Assembly (NCBI GenBank): GCA_032718475.1
Contig: JAUCBJ010005958.1
Span: 1-64,000 of the forward strand
Source of the DNA: Nemertoderma westbladi
Taxonomy: Eukaryota; Xenacoelomorpha; Nemertodermatida; Nemertodermatidae
Direction of reading: 5' to 3'
DNA length: 64,000 nt
A program made the position numbers and the translations under genes. The notes beneath the pieces are model-generated. The model had not been told where the DNA came from and made no database searches. It saw only the letters and a program-made list of their open reading frames with translations. Positions 53,976-64,000 of this stretch are shown piece after piece. Numbering within the stretch: position 1 is the first letter of the stretch; every line of letters starts with the position of its first letter.

Positions 53976-54995
53976 CTAATATACGACACCCGATACTGCG
54001 ACACACACTAGTAACGTTAGTGATCAGTTATAATTAGTTTGTCAGCATGTCTCGGTATAGATGGGGTTCCTTAGGGAATCGAATTGTCTTTTTTACATTA
54101 CATTCAAACTCTTTTGATGTCCTATCATTGGGGAAGAAGAACAACAAATTACAGGTATTACTGTAGTGTATAAGAGATATAACCTTACAGTAGATAACAC
54201 GTACTATTCTAACATTTGAATGCTGTATTATGGTTAGCATTAAGTTGTATAGAGCCTGATTGGTGATGTGTTTGTGGGGCGAGCCACGAAAGCGAGCTTA
54301 GCGTGGGTACCACTAACTCAATCGGTGTGTCTGTTGTTCTGTCGTTCTGTTGTGTTCAATTTTAAAAGCACTTTCAAGCCTGTCGTTTAACGGAAATTAA
54401 TTAGCTTATAGTATAAGATTTCAATAATTATACTTAAAAATTATACAGCTGTATTCCCCATACCCCATCCCATTATAGTTTTTAATTATTTCAAGTGATT
54501 TGCTTTAAGAAATGTGTTTTTAATTAATCTAAACGTAATTAAGTTAACAAAATGGCACTTCCAGCTCCCTTATTCATTGTCATGCTTGATATTGCCTATA
54601 GCCTCTAGCTGCTGGCGCTGGGGGAACCAGTCCAACCACCTCACAACTACTTGGCCATGAGTAATTACATCAATAGGACATGGATTGCTTTATCTTGCAA
54701 ATTGATTGGCTGAGTATTTAATCGTGATTCTTTAGAATAATTAGCTAAATAATTTCGTTGAGGTGTTGACATGATAAATTAATATTTCATTATCAATTAT
54801 ATCGGCATAAGGTAAGTTTTAATAATTTTTACAAATTGGGTCGCCTCTATGCCTAAAATTTAAAACACAAATTTCCTGTTAATACCTCTGCCTTTCATTA
54901 ATCCTCTGTGCGCCTTTGGATTGGGGTGCGGTGGTGCAGTCCGGCAGTCGTGCAGATTAAGAGGGGGTTGAAGGGGGGAACTTTTCTCTCTTCTT
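53976..54995. other. Spacer
   Basis: AT-rich sequence. 54280-54345 has CGAGCCACGAAAGCGAGC and short TCTGT repeats. No gene or element is recognised. Confidence 0.4.
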
Positions 54996-55150
54996 TGATT
55001 TATTCTTATTATTGGTTGTTTGGTTAAATTTCTTAAATGACGATTTTGGGATAGAATTGCTCAATTTTAATCTGTATCTGATAACTGAGCCTCGTGTTGC
55101 GCAAAGGCCCCACGAACGTGTTGTACTCGACACAATGAACCTGGCGTAGC
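54996..55150 (-). pseudogene. Penelope-like fragment joined to a LINE A scrap
   Basis: 54996-55115 is the inverse of 58710-58860 (minus strand: NTFVGP-like start, then SLIRYRLKLSNSIPK...). 55120-55150 is LINE A sequence (GTACTCGACACAATGAACC). Two retroelement pieces abut without a visible junction. Confidence 0.5.
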
Positions 55151-56498
55151 CGTGGCTAGGGTAGGGTTGCTTCCACTGTTTCATGTTTATGTGCACGTAT
55201 CACTTTTCTTACTAAGTAGGCGCTCCATATTAATAAACACATTAAGCCCCGTAATGGGATCACTAGGGCATCCCTACTCACTGCGTCACTTTCAATCATT
55301 TTCTGTCTCATTGCATCTTCTCTTTTAAATGCGGCGAAGAGGTTGCAGAGGTGCCAGTCAATAATTATTCGTGCTCTTAGACTGTCTGCATCCCATTCAA
55401 GCGATTTCCAGTTTGTTAATTTTTCACGAAATTTTAGAAGGTTTAAAACCTCATTAAAAATAAAGCCAACCCAAGCCCGGATGGAAACGATTCAAAAATG
55501 AAAGTTTGAAGTGTCTAAAACAAGGGAATTTTTAAGATTTCAATGGAAATGAACTTGATTTTCACTTTTATATTTTATCACTTTTCTATCAGATGTATAA
55601 CTGTGACGTGATAATTTATCCTCAAAAAATTATAATTTGCTACATAGCTAATCACTGTTAATACTAACTGACTTACGTAATTTTGGAATTTTGGGATAGA
55701 AATTATGACTTCAGTATAGCTGGGATATTCTGTTTTCCGTGAGTCTGTATTTAATTACCACATATTCGAGACGCGACAACAATTTCCTCCCAGTTTCAGC
55801 GAGTTCGTGGGGAACACAGAAATCTGAAGTGCCGGACAATTAAATTAATAACTCTTTCGAGACAGTTTACATAGTGAGTAACGTAGCTAACTTTTTTCCA
55901 GTAACTAATCATGATCAACCATACAAAACACAAAGTTAGGGTGATTAAAGGAATTGCTATTTGTTTAATGCCCCGCTTATTCTTTACAAAACATGTTTTC
56001 CTGACATTTGCGAACAATGGGGTGGAATACAAGTAATTATGAAGATGTTATTGTGGAAATTTATTCACGAGGGATAAAGGAAGCAAACTAGTAAAACATA
56101 TGTTATTTTAGTCAAAAAAAAATATGAGTAGATTATGTTGAACATAATAATTGCAAACGAAACCACACCCTGCGATATATTGACCAATAGGAAGCTAACA
56201 CTGGTAAAAGAGAGAAACTATTTAAATGGAGGCTGGGGGATGGAACACACCCTTGCAAACACTTTTAGAATATCCGATGCATCTTTTATTTCTAATTAAA
56301 ATTTAAAAAATATATTATTTCTAAAATATTGTATATAATTAATTTTTATATATTTGCTTAGAATTAATTACTGATTATAATTAAAAAATCAGTAAAAATC
56401 ATTTGTACCCCAGCCTTTTATGGGTATGAGTGTCTCATGTGTGTATGATATGAGTTAAGTTAAGTTAAAGTATAATCAATTAAATTGATATAAAAAAT
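55151..56498. other. Spacer
   Basis: AT-rich. The frame at 55796-56032 (minus) has no recognisable domain. No repeat or RNA signal is seen. Confidence 0.4.
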
Positions 56499-56703
56499 GT
56501 AAAGTATTGAGGGTCTCTAGCTGGTTATATTATATTAATTAAAGTATTAATTAAAATATTAATTATAACTTATATATATAGACCCCCACCTTTTCCTGTT
56601 AGTTGCCAGTACATAGTCTGATGCAGACCGGTAGGTCGAAAACGTTTACTATTGTATCTTTATCTAATATAATATAACCAGCTAAAGACCCTCAATACTT
56701 TAT
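56499..56703. mobile_element. Small foldback with hammerhead-like motif
   Basis: The left arm TAAAGTATTGAGGGTCTCTA + GCTGGTTATATTATATTA pairs with the right arm (TAATATAATATAACCAGC, then TAAAGACCCTCAATACTTTA) with about two mismatches. Between them lies CTGATG (56618), a GACC/GGTC stem with GGTA loop, and GAAAACG (56638): the layout of a hammerhead core with one extra or altered base after CTGATG. Confidence 0.6.
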
Positions 56704-57605
56704 TTTTTCTATCATCTTTACACTATGCTGCCGCTGGTGAATGCCTACCACTTCATCCGTTCGTTCAATTAATTTGACATCAATAAAATAAAATAAAATT
56801 GCACAGCATATATTGCATAAAATAAAATCTGATTATTCCTTCAAGTACATACAGTCAGTCGTACACACAATCGTAAATAATAATGATTTTCTGATACGTT
56901 AGGGAGTTGTAAAGTTAGTTTAACTATTATCAATATGTTAGTTATTAAGCTATAATTTTTGTTAGCTATAATTTTGTCGTGTTTTTGTTTTGAAGTTAAT
57001 TATATCCAGGTCATACTCCCTTATATTTCTCGCTTGCCTCTACCTTAGCCGAAAGTGATCCATTGCTAATATTTTCTAAGAGAGTTTTTTTACTGTATTC
57101 ATATTGTAACAGATGTTAGCGAAGGGCAGGGGAAATACTTCTTACACTTTGTGGAGGCGAGACCCTCGAATTGCAAATTAATTGCACCGTAGAACTGGTT
57201 GTATGCCTATTATAACTTTGGTATATATAGTTGTGCCTATCCCATATACCTGTATAATATTTGAATCCATAGGCCTACTATAACTGTTGGTATTATATAG
57301 TTATAACTATTACGTATTCCGGTATTCATACTGCTGTAGTATATATCTCCAAGAACAGTATTATAATAATTAATTTCTGGCTTCAAACAGATATATGAGT
57401 GTCTCATGTGTGATGAGTGACTTATGTGTAGGTGAATGCATTTGCGAACTCTATTGAATTACAGAGGGCACGTGTTGACTGTGGTCAACATTTTACATTA
57501 TCCGCTCACAGATAATTCATAGAAGAAAATATATTATATATAATACATAGAACTAAAATAAAAACGGAGGAGAAAAGTCCAAAATTGCAGTTTTGATAAA
57601 CTTAA
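56704..57605. other. Spacer
   Basis: AT-rich, with short repeats of TATAACT/ATATAGTT near 57200-57350. No gene is seen. Confidence 0.4.
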
Positions 57606-57760
57606 ACTACCTGATAGCTTGTATATCCGCAATTTACGTCCTTATGGCGTTTCAAAGACGGCCAAGTACAGTAGGTTTGAGAACAGTGGTCTCAGATGTG
57701 TGGTTTGAACGATGGGAGGCCATAGGACATAAATTGCGGACATACAAGGTATCAGGTAGT
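57606..57760. repeat. Foldback with ~42-bp arms
   Basis: ACTACCTGATAGCTTGTATA + TCCGCAATTTACGTCCTTATGG pairs with CCATAGGACATAAATTGCGG + ACATACAAGGTATCAGGTAGT, about four mismatches, loop about 70 bases. The 66-codon frame across it is incidental. Confidence 0.7.
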
Positions 57761-57782
57761 ATTTCCAGGTCTACCTTTTGCA

Positions 57783-58060
57783 TGTGCCGCTAGTGGAATG
57801 GTTAGAGCGTCAGACTTCCAACTCGGAGGTCGCCAGTTCGATCCCACCTTAGGGTCAATGACGAATTTGCTAATCTGTGCCCAACGAAATTAATAATAAA
57901 CAAAGAACACGCACAGTGCAGTTATCGGGAAAGACTAATGAGGCCTTCCAGCAAGGTGGAGCTAGCTAGGTTTTATAAAAATATGCTGCCGAGGTTGTAC
58001 AACAATGCCTCATTAGTTAAAAATAGGACACAGAATGTTAATTTTTTTGTCCATTTCTGA
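57783..58060 (+). mobile_element. tRNA-derived SINE
   Basis: The tRNA-like head begins GCCGCTAGTGGAATGGTTAG (57786): A-box TAGTGGAATGGTTAGAGCG and B-box AGTTCGATCCC. An anticodon-like CTTCCAA loop is present but its stem is imperfect. A non-tRNA body of about 200 bases follows, to about 58060. Pol III-type promoter and size fit a SINE. No clear target duplication was found. A decayed tRNA gene is the alternative. Confidence 0.6.
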
Positions 58061-58470
58061 TGCGTTAATGTAGTTAGTTAGAAAAAATAATACTTTTAAT
58101 TAATATAGTATAGTTGGTACCTTCAATCTCAATTCTGCGAAATAATTTGTTAACATCCCCCAACAGTAAAGTGCATGCCTCCCCTAAACACGCTCTAGAC
58201 GAAAATCAGAAGCTTTACAATTATAGTTCAATCTGAGTTCACAATCATAGGAAGTGTTACTAAAGCCAACCTTACGGCGTAATAATCCTCATTATTTCTC
58301 ACCAGACACCTACTCTAAACGATAAGGAAAACACATGCGTTCCCTTTCTATTGTTAGATTTTTTTCTCAAAGGGTAAGCTCTACCTTCATATCTATTATT
58401 TATGCTTTTATTGATTAGGTTTTACACTGACATATATTCATATTATATATACTGTATATACATATTGTTG
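58061..58470. other. Spacer
   Basis: AT-rich; no gene, RNA or repeat is recognised. Confidence 0.4.
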
Positions 58471-58540
58471 GGGTGTAAACGTTACGACGACAGCCATGTA
58501 ATTAGCTTTAATAATGGTTGTCGGCGTATCGTTTACACCC
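58471..58540. repeat. Short foldback, ~26-bp arms
   Basis: GGGTGTAAACGTTACGACGA + CAGCCAT pairs with ATGGTTGTCGGCGTATCG + TTTACACCC (about three mismatches), loop about 16 bases. It may be a compact MITE. Confidence 0.7.
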
Positions 58541-58699
58541 GCTTGGTTATTTGCTCTTACATGTTATCCATCAAAATAATTATTGTTTTACAATATCTTA
58601 AATATTGCCAATTTAAACTAGTTCACTATACTTTTGGTTGATGAGAGTTATGCCTTTAATTAATATGATCTGTGTAATTAATTGCCAAATATGTTTTGA

Positions 58700-59400
58700 C
58701 GTTCAGTTACACAAAAACAACACGTTCGTTGGGCCTTCACGAGGCTCATTAATCAGATACAGATTAAAATTGAGCAATTCTATCCCAAAATTGGTATTTA
58801 AGGAATTTAAATAAATAAAAAAGAAATTTAACCAAACCGCCAATAAGAATAAATCAAAAAAGATTGCTATGGAGATGGTATCTAATGACCCTAATACACT
58901 GCATGTACTGGTATCAATGTGTGAGATTTTACTACAATTAGTATTAAACCAGAGAAAATTTATGGTTGAGGACAAATTTTTTGTGCAAATGCGAGGGTTG
59001 CTTATGGGAAATCCAATTCCACCTATTTTAAGCTGCCTTTTTATCTGTCGCGGATCGCTTAGAGGATAAAGCTTGTAAAGGGTTGGGCTTTCTTCCAAAT
59101 GTTTCAATGGTTCAGTTTGACGAGTTATCGGACCAGTTATAGATGATAACTGGACTCTGGTAAATAACGACAAGGTCGATATGTTGCATAATCTTAACAA
59201 ATTAAATAAATATATACAATTTACTGTAGAAAAACAGACTGAAAACGACGATCTACCATTTATTGATACGCTGAGACACTATAAATAGCTATGGGCTAAA
59301 ATACTACTGTATACTAGAAAGCCACGCATTCGATTATATTGCGTTCAAATATATACGCATTCATTGGTTTATCTCAGAGAATCAATTACTGCCAATCCTT
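58700..59400 (+). pseudogene. Penelope-like retroelement fragment, decayed
   Basis: Readable pieces in different frames: NTFVGPSRGSLI (58722), then RT palm-like MRGLLMGNPIPPILSCLF (about 58990-59045; Penelope has QxxGLxMGSPxSPxLA), VADRLEDKACKGLGFLPN, and LNKLNKYIQFTVEKQTENDDLPFIDTL (59195-59270, split here only for description), the typical Penelope region after the RT core. Stops and frameshifts abound. No GIY-YIG endonuclease is seen. An inverted scrap of the same family is at 54996-55115. Confidence 0.6.
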
Positions 59401-59563
59401 ACACATGGTAGGCTCTACAATGTTGAAGCGAAATCATTGTGTTCAATGTGTTTTAGGAAACTAAAAAGTTTATTGTGTCAATTGTGACAATTCCCTTACT
59501 GTATTCACTGCTCACTCCGTTCAAATGAAAATAATGAGATATAAATTAAATTAATTTGCTGAC
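59401..59563. other. Short spacer downstream of the 5S gene
   Basis: AT-rich; nothing recognised other than the approach to the Pol III terminator. Confidence 0.4.
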
Positions 59564-59570
59564 AAAAAAA
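59564..59570 (-). terminator. Pol III terminator of the 5S gene
   Basis: Plus strand AAAAAAA, so the 5S transcript ends ...GTAGGC followed by seven T, the standard Pol III stop, directly at the mature 3' end. Confidence 0.9.
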
Positions 59571-59689
59571 GCCTACAACACTTGGTGTTCCCTGGCGGTC
59601 TCCCATCCAAGTATTAACCAAGCTCGAAGGGCCTTAACTTTCGCTGATCGGACGAGAAGCGGTGCTTTCCCCTTGATATGGTCGTAGGC
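59571..59689 (-). rRNA. 5S ribosomal RNA gene
   Basis: On the minus strand it starts GCCTACGACCATATCAAGGG and ends ACCAAGTGTTGTAGGC, 119 bases; the ends pair as helix I. Conserved 5S blocks are present: CTCGTCCGATCAGCGAA, TGGTTAATACTTGGATGGG, AGACCGCC.GGGAACACC (internal control C-box). The A-box part (AAGTTAAGGCCCTTCGAGC) is more diverged than usual. With the terminator it looks transcribable. It is single here, not in a tandem array, so it may be a dispersed copy or the head of a 5S-derived SINE. Confidence 0.92.
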
Positions 59690-62500
59690 GAAGTAATTTA
59701 CTCAAAAGTCAAACTCTGTAGAATCTTAAATCCGCTCGATGTACTCTAGAAAGTTTTAAAGGGAGACCTTATTTGTACCACATTGTATTGTAGATAATCT
59801 TTGGCAGATGATATTATCTTCCAGTCACATGAAGGAATTTGAATACAATAATGACTTCCTTCCTGTGTTCGATTATTTATAAACAATGGTGGCAGTAAAT
59901 CTGCAACACAGAACAATAAAAAATAAAATATCGAATGATGTGGCGCCGTTATGACTTGCAATTTGACCTGTAATCGTAGTCGAATTATCAGCATCCCGAA
60001 ATAACGAGTTCGAGTGAATGAAAATGAATAGAACTGCTACTGACCTGACCTGCAATACGCAGATAATGATAATATGCCCCCAGAACCTTCCTTGCCAATC
60101 GCTGTCCACAATCGATAATAATAATTATCGAAATATGAGATGCTAGCAGAGGCATGGTATTAGATTCTTTATTTGGGTGTATGTTTGTGACATGTGTGCT
60201 GGGATGTATCTTTGTGTATTAGAGAGTTTTAAATCATTCAATATATTTCGTGCTGCGCTCTTGAAGTTATTACCTATTGTATGTTACTGATTATATATTG
60301 TTGTTGCTGCTGATAATTTCTAGGTAGAAGCCACGCCCAGTATACAAGATGTCATGCTTTTGGGTCGCTAGTAGAGAATATAACAAAATTAAAAGACAGT
60401 CTTAAAAAGGATTTTACTATCAGTACTATATTATGCGCTTTTGTCTGGGGTTTTCATGTTATGATCGTTGACTACTCAGGTAAACATGACATAGACGCAA
60501 CCATCAAGGGAGCCTACCTTACATACACACCAGTACTTCCAATTTGGCATTCGTCATTAATTAGCTGACAATTGTGGGAATTAGCAATACCAAAGGGTCA
60601 TAAATATTGTGACAGTCTCGGTCAGTCCGATATTTATTTATAAGATACTGATATTCCGACTGGGAACTCCCAACAGACTGCGTCTGTTGGGCTACTGAAA
60701 GGTTGTCGAGTGGTTCTGAAAGGCCGAAGGCCGGTTAAATAACTAGGCCGGTTTATAGTTACAGTTGTTCGTAATGTCAGATTCAATAAAGCACAATCAG
60801 TCATATAATAATAGCAGTACAATGACGGTCGACGACGGTTAAAAACCGTCTGACTTCTACACTCAATATAGCCAACTGAAGCACAATTAACAGAGTAACG
60901 GTTATATATATTATATGGGATACAAATTCGTACCTATGTTTGACCTACCAATGAATGCGTGATAATTAATTGTAAACCACCCCATCATTGGTTGATCCAT
61001 TCCCGGGCCAAACCCATTTTCCCTGGCCCTATGATAGCTTCCTCCTGAGATGGGCTAATATGCATCTCTCTCTCTTTCTGGTAATGCATATTGCCCTGGT
61101 GTCTTCGGTATGCGATATTATATTGGTAATATCGCATATCCGATTAGGATTTGTAAATCATACCTTTCCCCATTTTCCACTGGGGGTGCAGCGAATTGGA
61201 TACGCTAACATTGGCTAGGGGCTTTTCTTGTTCAGTCAATTCATTTCTGATGTCAGTTTTAACGGTGTACGAAATCTTATCCCACTGTTTTATTTTATTG
61301 CGTACCATTGCTTATGGATCACCTGGGTGATCCATAGTAACTAAAGGGTTAATTATTCAATCATTATTATTAAAATCCGTCACTTTTTAGTATTTTTAAA
61401 TTCATTAATTAGCTATACCATCATAATTATCAGCAGTTGTTAATGAAAATCTCACTGACGATTAATTTACTGGTGTTAAAAAGCTTGTTTTATATATAAT
61501 ACTACATAATAGTAATTTTAAAACTTATAAAATGTTCAAATTTTGAGTATGGGATGAGGTTACTATGTGTGCTATTAACCTTTTTACAAAATTGAATTTT
61601 ACAAAATTCGCAAATGCAAATTGGATCATCACTGCGAATGAGTGTACTTGTATGTACGCGATTGGGTTACATTGTGTTTGTTTAACTTATAATATAACAA
61701 AGTATAGGAATGATGCAAAATTATACCCCTTAAGCCTTAAATTACCCAAACCTGTTTGTTGGTCATTCTTACACTATTATGGAATCGCATACCTTTTATC
61801 TCTAATTGATAGGAATAACAGCATATCAGCTCAGAGTGCCCAATCCCCCCAATAGTCAATTCCCCAATAACTGTGTAGGAGTGCATTAGATCTCGTTTCA
61901 AGTGATTGCACACATGGGAATAATTTTAATGGGAACCATTTATTTTATAGCAAATCAATTACGTATTGTATAAATAAAGTAAATGGGAATGAATTAAAGT
62001 AAAGTTCTACATTATATTATAGCTGAAATGAATTATTTTTTATTGATATTTATTATCATTTCATGAAAATAAGATGAAAGATCGTTTTATTGATAAAAGG
62101 TAACGTAATTTACAAAGGAAGCGTTTCCATTGTAATATTAATAATTAATAATAGCTGCGAGGAAATGACCAGATTTAGATGATGGAGCAGTTAAATTATA
62201 CAAGCGCCATGGATACTGTAGTGTAGTGTAGGTATTGTTGTTGGGATGCTATCATTTTATTTCCTAATTCACCAGCCCAGCGGGAAGAAGTGATAAACAG
62301 ACGATTTAGTTTCTTGCCCCTAAAAATACAAGGGGAGGGATGGGTTTCAAATATCCATCCAATTAACCAACATGTTTCTATTCAAATGAAACATCAAATA
62401 AAATAAATAATATATTTACCATCAACTGATATAAGCTATTTTGTATTAACTATTAAGTATAGGGTGTTAGTGAGAGATTATACAATTTACCAGATTAGGC
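59690..62500. other. AT-rich region with several small palindromes
   Basis: No gene is supported; frames up to about 96 codons (61565-61855) lack recognisable domains. Small perfect or near-perfect hairpins: CCCAACAGAC/GTCTGTTGGG (60668-60690), GACGGTT/AACCGTC (60835-60851), ATGCGATATTA/TAATATCGCAT (61110-61138), TATGGATCACC/GGTGATCCATA (61313-61336). 61215-61270 is a single copy of the GTCAATTCATTTCTGATGTC unit from the M1/M3 elements. Confidence 0.45.
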
Positions 62501-62816
62501 CAGCCAAAGGGATATTACGCTTACGCACAAAGTCTGACGACTTATTTTCGGTCCCCCCCCCCCCCCCCCCCCCCATAGGAAATTCTTGTATTCGTTTAGA
62601 TACCATTAAGGATGCAAGACAGAGATGCGCCCTGACTAGAAAACAAAGAAACATAAAAGCAATAAAGGGAACAATATACCCGTTTCGTGACACTACAATT
62701 GTCAACCGGATAACTGCACCCCCCCCCCCCCCGGACAATTGCCCCCCGAGGACAAATGCCTCCAGACAATTGCCCCCCAATGGATTCAGCGCCCGAAAAC
62801 CTATATTGGAAAAAGA
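62501..62816. repeat. Poly-C-flanked segment with GGACAATTGCCCCCC repeats
   Basis: C runs at about 62553-62574 and 62721-62734. GACAATTGCCCCCC occurs near 62736 and 62764, with a variant (GGACAAATGCC) between. The following GGATTCAGCGCCCGAAAACCTA is like unit phrases in the TTAA element at 5523-6947. Probably part of another such element whose end is cut by LINE B. The 118-codon frame across it is a repeat artefact. Confidence 0.5.
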
Positions 62817-64000
62817 TTAGATAATTCTATATAGAATCATTTTGTTGTATATTTTGGCAGCTACCACATGCGGACAGATCCCACGATAGTTTGTTGGTAC
62901 ACCGAGGTCTCCTTTCTTGGGGAGAGGCTTTAGTTGACCTTTTGTCCAAGTTGGTGGTGGCTTTTCCCCTTTTAACATCCGGTTGCAAACATTCAATAAT
63001 GGTCTGTTTAGCACTTCTGTTTTCCATACCTCCGCTGGAATTTTATCTAATTCATCTAATCCACTCGCTTTAGTATTGGACACGCTTTTAATGCTTCTTT
63101 AGAGTTCGGCGGGTGTGAAAGTCCCCTGTCTCTATAGGTAGTGTCTTGTCATATATTTTATTCCTAAATTGTAACATTACTCAACGCCGTTAGTAAAAGC
63201 GAGTTGTTATTTAGCACTTTACAACTTTAGAGGACATTACAGCAGCAGTATTGGCCTGTACATTTAGTATTATATTTGGTGAACAATAGGTGGAAATTTG
63301 CCTGACAGCCAGATAGGCCTACTGCATCACCTACTGGTAGGCGGGGTATAGCTATTAATAACCAGTAGGGCCTAGCTATATTATTATAACATGGCTCCAA
63401 ACGCCACCATAAATATAAGTTAACTTATTTATAACATAATTTATGTCATTTTTACATTTATTTATACAGCAACTAATGTAATTTGTGCAGTTTCTATCAC
63501 TTATAATGTATTTGTACAATCATTTCGTAATGTTAAAATTTTGGAATAAAACTACAGATACTTGTTGCAAAGTACTTTACAGTGTTCTGTTCCTCGTGGC
63601 TTTATTTTCACTCACTCACTAACGTTCGTTCGTGTAACAAAGCCACTCGGATCATCACACTGTAAAGTGCTACTTTACACAGAAGTATGTAAATAGTTAT
63701 TCCTTGTTGTAGGGCTCACCTCGATGTTTGGTGGCTGCCCAAGCAAGTTGCTAAAGTGATGTTTCCCTCTCCCAACACATTCTTCAGGACTATCAGCTTT
63801 GAGGCGCCCCTTAGCACAACTTCTCCGACCTGCTACCTCATTTACAGTTTGGCAGGTAAGTCTTGATTGTTGCTGTATGTGAGCAGTTGTAATTTATTAA
63901 ATCTTGTCCTGTATGTACTTCTCCTGGCTGATGTTGTAGGCCAATTTAAGATCGTCCTTAGCTTTCTCAACCTTGTTAATGTTTTCGGTTGTTGGTTGTT
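62817..64000 (-). pseudogene. RTE-like LINE B, second copy, interrupted
   Basis: 62817-63165 (minus): MSNTKASGLDELDKIPAEVW, LLNVCNRMLKGEKPP, LPKKGDLGVPTNYRGICP, AAKIYNKMILYRI, i.e. RT fingers up to an abrupt 3' truncation. 63710-64000 (minus) is upstream linker (PTTENINKVEKAKDDLKLAY, KGRLKADSPEECVG, NLLGQPPNIE), running off the window. 63166-63709 is inserted sequence. Compared with 36746-38700 this copy lacks the TTAA element. Confidence 0.75.
63166..63709. mobile_element. Insertion in LINE B with internal hairpin
   Basis: It separates LINE B blocks that are contiguous in the other copy (38305-38430). It contains an inverted repeat: AAAGTACTTTACAGTGTTC + TGTTCCTCGTGGCTTT (63568-63602) against AAAGCCACTCGGATCATCACAC + TGTAAAGTGCTACTTTAC (63639-63678). 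No ORF. The type is uncertain; a MITE is likely. Confidence 0.5.

Noticed and set aside
58703-59200. 165-codon minus-strand frame
   Set aside because: Antisense shadow of the decayed Penelope-like fragment read on the plus strand.
62464-62820. 118-codon frame (plus) between poly-C tracts
   Set aside because: Pro-rich runs come from C homopolymers; the rest has no domain and lies in repeat sequence.

Overview
This window is animal nuclear DNA, almost certainly from an invertebrate and probably a marine one. It is AT-rich, repeat-dense and nearly free of host genes. The evidence is a BEL/Pao LTR retrotransposon, L2-, RTE- and Penelope-type retroelement fragments, a non-LTR element with a C-terminal restriction-like endonuclease, a THAP-containing P-like DNA transposon, a Pol III 5S rRNA gene and a TP53I13/DUF3105-like secreted-protein gene. 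I cannot name the species from the sequence.

Layout. 1-5522: the 5' part of a minus-strand BEL/Pao copy (BEL-1): gag, a 2.2 kb leader and one LTR. 5523-6947: a TTAA-type element with poly-G/poly-C flanks and about 160-bp internal repeats. 6944-20249: a second TTAA element split by a complete BEL/Pao insertion (BEL-2, 8069-19910), which has near-identical LTRs and a perfect 5-bp target duplication (GGCCA). 21348-25778: a third TTAA element holding an RTE-like LINE that itself holds an L2 LINE. 26186-27064: the only convincing host-type protein gene. 27649-29145: a piggyBac-like TTAACCCTATTA element. 30573-31022: a foldback element. 31835-35737: an intact 1300-codon RLE-type LINE ORF whose reverse transcriptase is split by 28 perfect-period 24-bp repeats. 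36746-39890: an RTE-like LINE carrying a TTAA element, which carries an inverted tRNA-like dimer. 39891-47640: mostly AT-rich repeats with a tRNA-like site, a LINE fragment and a 770-bp inverted-repeat MITE. 47641-49256: another TTAA element. 49741-52216: a P-superfamily-like transposon with 131-bp terminal inverted repeats and a two-exon THAP mini-gene. 52217-64000: LINE and Penelope fragments, small foldbacks, a tRNA-SINE, a 5S rRNA gene and a second copy of the first RTE-like LINE family.

How the parts relate. The window is a stratigraphy of nested insertions. Two elements look recently mobile but cannot move by themselves. BEL-2 keeps a 1358-codon gag-protease ORF but has lost reverse transcriptase, RNase H and integrase; its 3' part carries a decayed unrelated gene. 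The P-like element keeps only a THAP DNA-binding mini-protein. Both probably depend on enzymes made elsewhere. Several TTAA-flanked elements share one plan: short terminal inverted repeats around internally amplified 150-180-bp units, often beside long G or C runs.

Limits. All homology calls come from motif recognition by eye. LINE clade names and exact edges of fragments are approximate (about 10-50 bases).
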